Source: Locusta migratoria
Taxonomy: Eukaryota > Arthropoda > Insecta > Orthoptera > Acrididae
Direction: 5' to 3'
Length of the DNA: 64,000 nucleotides
Assembly (NCBI GenBank): GCA_026315105.1
Contig: CM048744.1
Coordinates: 359,353,168-359,417,167, forward strand
The notes beneath the pieces are model-generated. The model worked only from the letters and a program-made list of their open reading frames with translations. It made no database searches and had not been told where the DNA came from. Within the stretch, counting starts at the first letter, position 1. Each line of letters begins with the position of its first letter. The position numbers and the translations under genes are program-made. This document shows, in pieces, positions 44,140-54,426 of the stretch.

Positions 44140-44172
44140 CTGAATATGAACCTGAAAAGGTTCGAAAACCGG
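44140..44172 (+). other. Hammerhead-like motif
   Basis: CTGAATATGAACCTG, loop, then GGTTCGAAAACCGG. The stem GAACC/GGTTC is perfect. The core resembles CTGANGA-stem-GAAA of hammerhead ribozymes but reads CTGAATA. Confidence 0.35.
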
Positions 44173-44452
44173 TTCTTGGAATAAGCAGCATCATTTCAAG
44201 TGAAACTGACTGGTTGCTTCTTTTCTTAAATCATATTTAATTCCCACTTCTGTTTTTTACATAATTATAAGAAGAAGTATATATTGGCATCTGCTGTCAA
44301 TCGGTGAGCAAATTTCTGATCGCTTTCATGATTAGGTTTATAGGGAGTGATGTGTGATTGAATGAATGAATGAATTTGCGCATAACGTATACTTTTAACA
44401 ATAGTCAAGCTGATGTCCAGAGTTCTCGTGAAACCCCTGCTCTATTTAATAA

Positions 44453-45191
44453 CTAGCTTAAACCCGCGGCTCCGCTCGCTTGTTGGTTCATTATGATAGA
44501 TAATGCTCGAAACGTCAAATCGATTTTTTTAAAGAGATGTATTAAAAAAATTTCTTTTTTACTGCTTTATTTACTTATTCTTATATTTCCTCAAGCGATA
44601 ATGAACCAAATAAAACCATTTCAAGGAGTTTTAAATGTTTGTATAGCTTAGGGGACTTAACTATAGGGTCATCGGTCCCTAAACTTACAAACTACTTATG
44701 AACTAACTAAGACTAAGGACGGCACAAATATCCATGCCCGAGGGGGGATTCGAACACCCGACCGTAGTGGCCGTGCAGACCGTGACTGGAGCGCCTCAGT
44801 CCCCTCGGCCACCGCGGCCGGCCATTTTCAAGGAGTAAATATAATTGTCAAAGAATAATTACTGTACCGCAGTTCGCGTTATATTCGTCAAATTACCTAA
44901 TATCTATCAGATCACTATAAAACCGTGCCTAATACCTGTCTCAGGTATAAATTAGTAACTGTACAAATATTTAAGTATCTGCGTCTTGTCGTTCGGACGT
45001 GAGAAACGTACACCGAAAGACATTCACATTAATATATATAGATAAATAGCTATCCGATCGGCATAAAACCGTGCCTAAAGCCTTCCCCGAGTAGACATTA
45101 GTAACTGCACAAATTTTTAGCTCTTTATGTCTTGTGGTTCAGACGTGATAAACGTACATCGAACAGACATTCACATTTATATATATATAGA
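44453..45191 (-). mobile_element. Helitron, - strand, with SINE insertion
   Basis: On the - strand it starts TCTATATATATATAAATGTG (45191), contains two copies of the GTGAATGTCT-GTTCG block seen in the 34693 Helitron, and ends GCGGAGCCGCGGG then TTTAAGCTAG before T (44453). Non-autonomous, about 530 bases without the SINE. Same family as 34693 and 45859. Confidence 0.78.
44630..44821 (-). mobile_element. SINE-A copy in Helitron
   Basis: Target duplications CCATTTCAAGGAGT (44616-44629) and CCATTTTCAAGGAGT (44822-44836). Full-length body with CCGGCCGCGGTGGCCGAGG at its head. Confidence 0.94.
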
Positions 45192-45280
45192 AATTATGTT
45201 GAACAAGTCAAGAGTTATTATAAAAAGGGTCTGAAAGTTTCAGTTTCAGTTCTGTTTTCATCATCATTCTGATCAATCAT

Positions 45281-45377
45281 TGCCGCTGTGGAGTGGCTGA
45301 GTGCTCTAAGGCGCTTTGTTGCAGAGCGCGCAGTTACTCGTCGTAAGAGGTTCGAGTCCTCCCTCGGGCACGGGTGT

Positions 45378-45426
<49 letters not shown>

Positions 45427-45520
45427 GCCCTTAGCGTAAGTTAGTTTGAGTAGTTTTTAATCATAGGGACTGATAACCGCAGCAATTTAGTTCTTTTATA
45501 TTTACAAACATTTGAATTTG
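45281..45520 (+). mobile_element. SINE-A variant with internal (TG)n
   Basis: Head TGCCGCTGTGGAGTGGCTGA, B-box GGTTCGAGTCCTCCCTC, then a (TG)n run (45376-45425) grown at the usual GTGTTTGTGTTG position, and a tail with GGGACTGATAACCGCAG. Flanked by AATCAT. Confidence 0.88.
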
Positions 45521-45524
45521 AATT

Positions 45525-45858
45525 AATCATGCATAAGTTATGAAAAAGAAACAACACGGACTTGTACGGCTTCAGATAAACTTCCGCCTGAATGAACTCC
45601 CAGAAAAGCCTGCATCATATTAAGCGCGCCAGGTCGCTGGAAGGCTGTATCGCGTTACGAGAGAAGTTGCCGGGAGGCTGCTGGTCTATCTCCTTGAAGA
45701 ACCTGTTACGCGCCGAAATAGCGCAGACTACAGCTTGCAGCGAGAAGTTTTCTTTATGAAGTTACTCCACTTCTTCTGAAGGCGGGGTTCGACGCGCCAC
45801 CAAACGAAACAGCTTTATCACAGCTATGACGTCAACGGCGCCTACCGTCTTCATTATA
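45525..45858. other. Unassigned interval
   Basis: Moderately GC-rich, no ORF or repeat recognised. Confidence 0.35.
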
Positions 45859-46034
45859 TCTATAAATGTGAATGTCTGTTCGGTGTACGTTTATCACGTC
45901 TGAACCACAAGACATAAAGAGCTAAAAATTTGTACAGTTACTAATTTCTACCCGGGGAAGGCTTTAGGCATGGTTTTATGGCTATCGGATAGCTATTTAT
46001 CTATATATATTAATGTGAATGTATGTTCGCTGTA
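45859..46034 (+). mobile_element. Helitron 5' end, truncated
   Basis: Starts TCTATAAATGTGAATGTCTG after A and follows the 34693 Helitron through CTACCCGGGGAAGGC, including the second GTGAATGTATGTTC. It stops at the border of the foldback element. Confidence 0.78.
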
Positions 46035-46035
46035 C

Positions 46036-46244
46036 GAGAGGTTACAGACCTACACAGGAGAATAATTCTGTTACAGAATGAACATAGGTTATGATAATTA
46101 GTAACTGTAGTACTGTGTTCACTTACATTTGGGTGGTGTTTTTCATATATTACAATAATTACTAATCATCATAAACACATAAAGTACATTCTGTAACAGA
46201 ATTATTCTCCTGCTTAGGTCTATTGTTCGATCCATAACCTCTCT
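46036..46244. repeat. Foldback MITE
   Basis: The left arm GAGAGGTTACAGACCTACAC, then AGGAGAATAATTCTGTTACA, is matched in inverted order by the right arm ending CCTCTC (46244). An inner pair TATGATAATTAGTAA also matches. The loop around 46110-46150 is short. It cuts the Helitron fragment. Confidence 0.85.
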
Positions 46245-46292
46245 GGCACACAAAATGAATCATACACAAGTATAAATGACTGTATAATGCAT

Positions 46293-46326
46293 CTGATGAT
46301 GGCAGCATGCTGCCGAAACGCGTCGC
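46293..46326 (+). other. Hammerhead-like motif, best match
   Basis: CTGATGATGGCAGCATGCTG, then CCGAAACGCGTCG. CTGATGA and GAAA match the hammerhead catalytic core, with GGCAG/CTGCC as stem II. One unpaired T lies between CTGATGA and the stem, which is not canonical. Stems I and III cannot be confirmed. Confidence 0.4.
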
Positions 46327-46490
46327 TCTAATTAAATATTAGTAAAAAGTGACTGATGCAATGTTAATTATTTCATAAAAATATCACACAATACAGTCGT
46401 AGACCTTAAGAAATATCTATATAACATGGATAAATTTAAGGTTGAGAACAGAACAGACTCACAGTTAGTATTTATTTTTTCAAAAATTTT

Positions 46491-46637
46491 CACGGTGCGC
46501 ACGGTCATTCGCCGTCGGGGGTTTGAATCCCCCCTCGGGCATGGACGTCTGTCTTGTCCTTCGGTTAGTTTACCTTTGATTGTAAGCTACGCACTAATAA
46601 CCACGCAGTTGAGTCCGATAGATTTACAAACATTTGA
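46491..46637 (+). mobile_element. SINE-A, 5' truncated
   Basis: Starts within the tRNA-like part (CACGGTGCGCACGGTCATTC), B-box GGTTTGAATCC, tail TTTACAAACATTTGAAAA. AAAATTTT lies on both sides. Confidence 0.85.
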
Positions 46638-47164
46638 AAATTTTTGGAGGGTCACATGGAAAGGAACAGGAAAGAGCAGAAATATAAAGTGAGAGTGATA
46701 TTCAAACTCCTCTCCTCCCCCACGGACCACCCATTCATGTCAAAGTAAATAGCTCAAACCACATAAAGTGAAGACACTTGCGCGGAGTTCATTTATCTAG
46801 AAATTTTTCCTTTTATCAACTTAAACTTGCCCCGCAGTTAGCTGCCGGAAATAAATATTCAGATTGTTCGGAATCTCGAGTGTGTGCGTTATCAGTGACG
46901 CAGTTTATTAAGCCAGCGCATTAAATATCTTGCATCTTTCCTTCAACATTATTATAGACAGAAACAGGCTCACCATAGCATCTCTAGTAAGTGGAATTAT
47001 TGCGAGTGCTGTGCATAATTAAATTCTTTATTTCAGTTCTTCGAAAGAGAAATGCCGTAAGCATTTCATCCACACTACAAGCGTCAGCAAAGAACAGTCA
47101 TTACTTAATATCCATTCTGAGTATAAAATGTGTAGACCAGATCAGATTTGGCCTTGAAAAACAC
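46638..47164. other. Unassigned interval
   Basis: No supported gene. The 46991-47209 ORF has no recognised domain and runs into the mariner end. Confidence 0.35.
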
Positions 47165-47166
47165 TA

Positions 47167-47883
47167 CAGGGTGTTTATAAATGAATATCTGGGTTTTAAC
47201 GTTTTATAATATTTATGTTATTGCACTTACAGTTATAAATGATGTGTCAAACGAAACAGTTTATTTGGCATCAGTGCATTCCCTTGAAGTGATTGTTTTT
47301 TCTGCCGTATCCCGGCGGAAAGTTTATGGGTGAAGCTACTGTAACTGGTACTTCTTACCTTGATACACTAGAGCAATGGCTCTTCCCTCAGTTCAAAGAA
47401 GATAAGCCAGAGAACTTCATTTTCCAGCAAGATGGTGCGCCACCTCACTGACATAGCGAAGTACGCGATTGGTTGAACGTCCTTGTACCCAGGCGCTGGA
47501 TAGGCCGCAAGGGACTGAATGTCAGGGCTTGCTTTGCACGGCCTCCAGGTTCACTCGATCTAACGCCATTTTGTTTCTTTGGGGCTTCATCAGGGATCGT
47601 GTCTACGTGCCTCCGCTACCAGCTGACATCTCTCAATTTAAGAAACCGGATTGAAGCAGCTTTTGCTACAATCACTGAAGACACAATTATCAACGTTTGG
47701 GAAGAACTCGACTATTAGACTTGATGTGTGACGTCTGACAAATGGTGCTCACATTGAACATTTATAAGACTTGGTAAAACTGTTTGAATTGCTCTTTCAT
47801 TTGACATGTCATTTATAATTGTAAGTTTAATATAATAAAATTATGAATAGTTAAAACCCCGATATTTATTTATATACACCCTG
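47167..47883 (+). mobile_element. Mariner element, internally deleted
   Basis: The ends are inverted: CAGGGTGTTTATAAATGAAT, then ATCTGGGTTTTAAC, matches the reverse complement of the right end. TA on both sides (47165-47166, 47884-47885). The + strand codes for the C-terminal half of a mariner transposase: FMGEATVTGTSYLDTLEQWL, PENFIFQQDGAPPH (catalytic Asp) and, after a stop and frame changes, SLDLTPF.FFG and EAAFATITEDTIINVWEEL. The N-terminal half is deleted. Confidence 0.85.
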
Positions 47884-47958
47884 TATTTTCAAGTAGAGCT
47901 ACCTGCAAACTATCGCCAACAACACATTTGATCACTGCTTACTCATAATCGCAACATA

Positions 47959-48530
47959 CAGGGTGTCCAGAAAAGGACTCCCTGATTTCAAAATTAAATA
48001 TCTCGAAAACAAAGATCGATAGAGGAATGCAGTAAACGGTATGTTTATTGTGAAAGCTGTAAGAAGTTTATACAGCAGTTTGAAATAATAGTTACAAAAG
48101 CTGCTAACAGATGGTATTGTAATCGCCATACGTAATGCCTAGTATAAATAGTGATCGGAAACACAGAGCGATCAGTTCCACTATTGAAACGTGAAAGGAG
48201 GTTAGCGTATCGAAGAAAGAGATTAAAACCATGTACTCCATTGAATAACACGTTTTAGAAGAGAGTCCTACGGCAACAAAGTTCTCAAGCACGATTTAAT
48301 GTTTCAAAAGGACCCAATGCGAAAACCATTCGTACGCTCTTCGCAAAATTTCAATGAACAGGCAGCATAACTGATGATCTAGTGGGGCATGTTGGCCGCA
48401 AGCAAACCGCAGTTACGCCTGAAAATATCGCCACAGTTATTCAGCGAAATCAAATGTCACCCGTCCGTAGAATTGCATCTGAAACTGGTTTGAAGCGTTC
48501 CAGGACGCAGAAAATACTTGTTCGGTTCCT
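47959..48530 (+). mobile_element. Mariner 5' half
   Basis: Starts CAGGGTGTCCAGAAAAGGAC after TA (47957-47958). The + strand codes for a helix-turn-helix region in broken frames: TMYSIE near 48231, KTIRTLFAKFQ, GSITDDLVGHVGRKQTAVTP, then ENIATVIQRNQMSPVRRIAS. The element ends at a junction with a LINE fragment and lacks its catalytic half and right end. Confidence 0.75.
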
Positions 48531-48892
48531 ATAAACGATTTGGAAGAAAATCTAAGCAGATCTGTTACGTTGTTTGCAGATGACGCCGTTATTTATCATC
48601 TAGTAAAATCATCTGAACATCAAAACTAATTGCAGAACGATCTAGATAAGATATCACTATGGTGTAAAAATTGGCATTTGATTCTAAATAATGAGAAGTG
48701 TGACGTCGTCCACATGAGTACGAAAAAGAATCCGTTAAGCTTCGCTTACAAGATAAATCAATCAAAAGTGAAGGCCGTAAACTCCACAAAATACTTAGTA
48801 ATTACAATTACTTCATACTTAAAGTGGAAAGAACACGTAGACAATCTCGTCGAAAAGGCGAATGAAAGACTGTTTTTTATTGGCAGAAGAGT
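48531..48892 (+). pseudogene. Jockey/CR1-group reverse transcriptase fragment
   Basis: INDLEENLSRSVTLFADDAV carries the FADD catalytic motif, then LQNDLDKISLWCKNWHLILN and NSTKYLVITITSYLKWKEHV. It matches the - strand LINE at 59651-60250. It is bounded on both sides by transposon pieces with no tail or target duplication, so it is a recombination remnant. Confidence 0.8.
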
Positions 48893-49797
48893 AGTGACTG
48901 GCGTATTGTGACGAGCCAGTTGCTCGGCCACCATTGACCAGACGTTTTCAGTTGGCGAGAGATCTGGAGAATTTGCTGGCCAGGGCAGCAGTCGAACATT
49001 TTCCGTATCCACAAACGCCCGTGCAGGACCTGCAAAATTAGGTCGTGCTTTATCCTGCTGAATGTAGGGTTTCGCAGGGATCGAATGAAGGGTAGAGCCA
49101 CGGGTCGTAACACATCTGAAAGGTAACGGCCACTATTCAAAGTGCCGTTGATGCGAACAAGAGGTGACAGAGACGTGTAACCACTGGCACCCCATGCCAT
49201 CACGCCAGGTGATACGCCAGTATGGCGATGACGAATATACGCTTCCAATGTGCGTTCACTGCAATGTTGCCAAACACGGATGCGACCATCATGATGCTGT
49301 AAACAGAACCTTCATTCATCCGAAAAAATGACGTTCTTCCATTCGTGCACCTAGGTTCGTCGTTGCGTACACCATCGCAGGCGCTCCTGTCTGTGATGCA
49401 GCGTCAACGGTAACCGCAGCCATGGTCTCCGAGCTGATAGTCCATGCTGCTGCAAACGTCGTCGAACTGTTCGTGCAGATGATTGTTGTCTTGCAAACGC
49501 CCCCATCTGTTGACTCAGGAATCGAGACGTGGCTACACGATCCGTTACAGCCATGCGGACAAGACGCCTGTCATCTAGACTGCTAGTGATACAAGGCCGT
49601 TGGGATCCAACATGGCGTTCCGTGTTGCCCTCCTGAACCCACCGATTCCATATTCTGCTAACAGTCATGGGATCGCGACCAACGCGAGAAACAATGTCGC
49701 GATACGATAAACCGCAGTCGCGGTAGTCTACAATCCGACCTTTATCAAAGTCGGAAACGTGATGGTTCGCATTTCTCCTCGTTACACGCGGCATCAC
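48893..49797 (-). pseudogene. Tc1-like transposase
   Basis: ATG at 49797 opens MMPRVTRRNANHHVSDFDKG, then YRDCGLSYRDIVSRVGRDPM, the helix-turn-helix. An unbroken frame runs to 49351 (148 codons). The catalytic half follows in other frames: GVSPGVMAWGASGYTSLSPL, IQQDKARPNFAGPA (second Asp) and LPWPANSPDLSPTENVW (third acidic position, Glu). It is truncated after QLARHNTPVTTL. Confidence 0.85.
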
Positions 49798-50025
49798 AAC
49801 AACGTTTCACCAAATAACGCTGGTCAACTGCTGTTTGTGTATGAGAAATTGGTTGGAAACTTTCCTCATGTCAGCACGTTGTAGGTGCCGCCACCGGCAC
49901 CGACCTTGTGTGAATGCTCTGAAAAGCTAATCATTTGCATATCACAGCATCTTCTCCCTGTCAGTTAAATTTCGCGTGTGTAGCACGTCATCTTTGTGGT
50001 GTAGCAATTTCAATGGCCAGGAGTG
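48893..50025 (-). mobile_element. Tc1-like element, 3' end lost
   Basis: The 5' end (right) reads CACTCCTGGCCATTGAAATT on the - strand, with TA outside (50026-50027). It is the same family as 61898-63216. The left end is missing: coding stops abruptly at the LINE fragment. Confidence 0.85.
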
Positions 50026-50074
50026 TATTTCCGGGTGTGGAAGAATACATTTACAAGGTGGGGTGTTATGAGAC

Positions 50075-51182
50075 TAGGGATGGGGCGAACCATAATTTTA
50101 CCGAATCGAATCAGAATATCGAATCTTAAATAAAACATGTGCCGAATACCGAACCCGAATCGAACCTTCCGAATCTCGAACCCAAATAATCTGTCAACTC
50201 AAGTACATGTATTTAAAAAGAATTACTACTCTATCACAGCCAGTGATGAAGGTAAATCCTTCTGGGGTGAATCCCAAAGGACAATATTAACAGTAAAATT
50301 TAAGAAATTAATATTTCATTTAGATTTGTATTTTAAATCTTAAAGATTTATTAATACCCCTTACTCTTAAAAGAAATTTGTATGAAACACTTCGATATAT
50401 ATGTTGTTGAGATGGTCTAAAAGATAATAAGAAACTGTCTTCACTCTATTACAAAATGTTTCATTTTGAAATAAAAAAAAAAAATGAAAGATTTACGAAT
50501 TTTCTTTTTTCAAAGGGGAAGACTAAAAAATAAAACCTGAAAAGATGAGTAGATATTTTGGAAGTTAAATAATAGTTTCTTAAAAATTAGTGTGTGAAAA
50601 TTTTAAATAATTTTATTGTGACACATCAGCTATTTCATGAGTGACAGACAGAACATTCAGACACGTAGAAAACGGCGTTTATTCGATATATGTGTACTTG
50701 TTATTGCCACGAAGACATTTCAGAACTGTGAAAAGATTGTGCATTCCAGAGGGTTAAGTAAGGGTATTTTGCAGATTTATTTATTGTTTCAAACATTTAA
50801 GATCACGTAACTAGTCTGCACAGAATTTTTATTCGTACAAGATTTAAAAATCACTACTAGAAGTCACTTGCCGTGCTTCATTTCTAACTATTCCCATTCA
50901 GCATAAGAATAATACAAATGTAAAAATTAACGTGATACGTATATTTTTCCGCGTTTGCCGTTGTCTTTCTGGTTTGTTAGGCGGACGGAATATAAATATG
51001 GTAACAGCTAACACGGAAGATTACATTGCGTAATGTACATTCGTAACTGAAGGTTTCCATTTAACACTTTGGATTCTGGATTCGGTAGTATTCGGCCATT
51101 ATGCGACGAATCTCGAATCCGAAGCCAGTGTGCTAGATTCGGCGAATAATGGATTCGGCCGAAGCACTCGGACACAGCCCTA
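50075..51182. mobile_element. hAT element, non-coding
   Basis: Perfect 8-bp duplication TATGAGAC (50067-50074 and 51183-51190). The ends are TAGGGATGGGGCGAACC and, on the - strand, TAGGGCTGTGTCCGAG. The subterminal regions hold many CGAATC and CCGAAT motifs, in mirrored orientation at the two ends. No transposase. The left tip resembles that of the hAT at 21556. Confidence 0.88.
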
Positions 51183-51209
51183 TATGAGACCGCTGATGCA
51201 CCTGCGGCC

Positions 51210-52406
51210 TAGAGCCCTGTATTGGGAGAGTACCGCCAACCGGGCGAGCTCCGCAATTGTAGGCCTATCTCGCAATAGCAGCGCTATGCACGGCGCTGTT
51301 AAAGTAGCATTTATGATGAAGGAAACCGGTCTGTACATCGACGTGGTATGACAATACATTAAGTAAACAATGAACTTAAGTTTTTAACCGTTTCTTCACA
51401 TCTACAGCGAATATTAAGGAAAAATTGGTACTCTGAGATCAAGACCTTTATTTTTGAGCAAACTAGTTGTAAAATTGTTTCGTGCTAAAATTTAAACCCT
51501 GTACCAAATGTACTGTTTTCGCAATAAGTGATGTTCCTGCTTTCAAATTAGCTAAGGACGGACGTTTTTATCTCTCATATATTGGTTTTTATCAAAGTAG
51601 ATGTAATTAATATATGTTGCTTTCCATTAATCTAGTGACTAATGTCGATAGGTGTGTGCTAACCTACATAACAATAACTGAGCTAACATTTTGGGAAGGT
51701 TTAAGTTTTTACACATTGTTATCGCACTGCTGGGTACTTCAATAAAATAAACTTTATCGTAAAATTCGAGTTTTGGAGATCTATTTAATGGGCGGTTTCA
51801 TTAACCGCCCAAACTTTCGTAATATGCAGGCTAAGTATAAATACGAAATTCGTATGTGAGATTTTCCTGTATTTATATCTTTTAAAAATATCTTTTCTCT
51901 TACATGTTTGTCCGTCCAAAGTTGATCGCAAGAAACTTGTATGAACAGATAAACCTAGAAATTTACTCCATATTTCAATACAAATTTACTTACTTCGCAA
52001 AATTTTGCATTCTCGTATGGAAATCTAGTTTTTCTTCCAATGCGGTGTACCCACAATTCGCGTCTATTCGCATCTCTATCGCCCTGCAGAATGCGTAAAA
52101 CTTGCTACCTCGGACTGTCTTAGTCTAACAATTCACTGCCAACACTGCGGCATTTTTCACCATATAAAAATGGAATATGCTATGTTAAGCTCTTAATTTA
52201 ATACATAATGAGACTACACATTTCCAACACCTCTAAATGGTAAAATAACAGCTAGTTAAGTGAAATATGCCATTTTACGCTGATGGATTGCTTAGGCCTA
52301 AAATGGCGGACGTGCCCCACCCGCGCTCAACTGACCAATAGCAGCCGGCGGTTGTCGGCAAGCCACACATAAAAGGTTGGCGCTACTCTCCCAATACAGG
52401 GCTCTA
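51210..52406. mobile_element. hAT-type non-autonomous element
   Basis: Perfect 8-bp duplication CTGCGGCC (51202-51209 and 52407-52414). Terminal inverted repeats TAGAGCCCTGTATTGGGAGA run on through GTACCGCCAACC / GTAGCGCCAACC. Non-coding, AT-rich in the middle. The right side around 52300 contains AAAATGGCGGACG and a CCAAT-like ACCAATAGC, resembling a promoter. Confidence 0.9.
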
Positions 52407-52414
52407 CTGCGGCC

Positions 52415-52814
52415 CAGACCGCGTCGTCAGTACAGCGGTGACGCAGCAGGCAGGAGGCTTGGCACTGCTGTGGCCCTCGGCCCCCAAATGCCAGGCAGGC
52501 AGGCAGGCAGGCGGCGGCGACGGCAGCTCTTTGTGCGGCTTTAATCGATGCCAGACGGCGTGTGGCAGTGGCAGTGACGCGCGACTTAAAGCGGCCGGCC
52601 GGCGCTGCCTGCTGCCTGCCGTAAACACACGGCGCCAGGCGCCACGCCAGACGCCGGAAGCAGCCGCGGCGCGTCTCCAGCCGTGGAGGGGCACTTTCTG
52701 TCAATGGAGGGCGCCGCACTTCACACCTCCTAACAAACCACACTTTCACTTCTTTGGACTTTAGGCCAGCGTTTCTCAACCCGTAGGGCCCGACCCATAC
52801 GGGGATCACACATA
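52415..52814. other. GC-rich interval with (GGCA)n
   Basis: High GC; contains GGCAGGCAGGCAGGCAGGC (52493-52511) followed by GGCGGCGACGGC. Long open frames on both strands here follow from base composition. This may be a former CpG-rich promoter region; no gene is recognised. Confidence 0.4.
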
Positions 52815-52874
52815 CGAGGGTTGGAACTTAAATAGTGCCAACACTGCTGAGGAGACACAATGCAATGGAATCTA

Positions 52875-54280
52875 CACTCCTGGAAAATGAAAAAAGAACA
52901 CCATGAATTCGTCAACTCAGCAGAGTGAAATTTTATTGACATATTCTTGAAGGTGTACATAACACACGATACCGCTGTCAGGGCCAAACACACGTCAGTA
53001 CAGTCACCAGAGCGTTCACAATGTCGACGCTAGTATCGTGTATACCCTCCTTTCGCAGCATTGCACTGTGCAACTTTCTCATAAATACGATTATAGAGGT
53101 GCCGAATGAAGTCTTACGGTATGGCCTGCCATGCAATTTCCACCTGATGCCTCAACTGGACCAGATCTCGTGCCGGTCGTGTAGTCCGCGTCAACATGAC
53201 GTTTCATCCGGTTCCAGACATGCTCAATGGGGTACAGATCTGGGGATAATGATGGGCAGGGTAGGTGACGTACACCTAGAAGAGCACGTTGGGTTCTACA
53301 AGATACGTTTGGACGTGCATTGTCCTGTTGGAAAAGCACATCGCTCTGTTGGTGCATGAACGGTTGCAACAAGGGTTGAAAATGGTTTCAATGTACCGTG
53401 CACTGTTCAATTTTCCCACAACGAACACCAGAGGAGAAAGGCCAGTGTAGGATATGGCTCCTCACACCATGACGCCGGGTGTTGGTACCGTTTGCCTCTG
53501 TCGCATACACTCCAGATTTTCGCACTCACCTGCACGACACCACACACGCGTACGACCGTCATTGGCACCAAGGCAGCGACGACTCTCATCACTGAAGACG
53601 ACACGTCTCCATTCGTCCCTTCATAAGCGCCTACCATGACACCATGAACGATGTTGGTTCGTGAGCGGAAGACACTCTAATGGCACACATGATCGTCCAT
53701 CATTGCGAGGGGAGCGATATTCTACACTCGCCATTCTCCTCTAGTGATCGTCTAGAGAACAATGAACAGTAACCATAATTTAACCCGTCTTGCTACCACT
53801 CATGCACCAAGGCGATATTCTTTTCCAATAGGAGAATGCAGATCCACATGTATCCAATACCACCCAATGTGCTCTTCGAGGTGTACGTCAACTACCCTGG
53901 CCAGCATGATCCGCAGATCTCTCACCCATTGAACATATTTGGGACCGCATGAAACGTCAAGCTGCGCGGTCTTCATGAGCGACACGAAATCTGGCACAAC
54001 TGAGGCACCAGGTAGAAACTGCATGGCAGGCCATTGCACATAACCACTTTCGGAACCGCTACGATCGTTTCCATGAAAGAATTACAGCTTGCATTGCTGC
54101 AAAAGGAGGGTATACGCGGTACTAACGCCAACATTGCGGACGCTCTTGTGACTGTAATCACGTGCGTACGGCTCTGCCTGTATGACTGTATGTTGTACAC
54201 AACCTCAATAATGTGTCAATAATATTTACCTTTGCTTGGTCGACGAATTTATGGTGTTCTTTTTTCATTTTCCAGGAGTG
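52875..54280. mobile_element. Palindromic Tc1-like element, two inverted 3' halves
   Basis: The ends CACTCCTGGAAAATGAAAAA, then AGAACACCAT, are inverted copies. TA on both sides (52873-52874, 54281-54282). Left half, - strand: DVLFQQDNARPNVSCRTQRA and LSPDLYPIEHVWNRMKRHVD, plus the earlier segment ending near 53640. Right half, + strand: ADLSPIEHIWDRMKRQAARS and HNHFRNRYDRFHERITACIA. Both halves encode the C-terminal part of the same transposase with their 3' ends outward, and the N-terminal region is absent. Arms of roughly 490 bases would form a long hairpin. Confidence 0.82.
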
Positions 54281-54426
54281 TACTATTGTCGCTGATAGCA
54301 CACGTTGTTGACATACCTGTCTTACCTCAGATCAAGTGGACTCGCCTGTCCCACGTCACCAGCGCGCGCACAATAGACGGAAACTCTGTCGCTTGTGAGC
54401 GTGCGGTCTAACGTAACGATGTCACT

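Noticed and set aside
48758..49012. 84-codon ORF crossing from Tc1 into LINE sequence
   Set aside because: Chance fusion: its second half is antisense to the LINE reverse transcriptase.
52327..52809. 160-codon and overlapping ORFs on both strands
   Set aside because: High GC lowers stop frequency in all frames; no domain, codon pattern or splice support.
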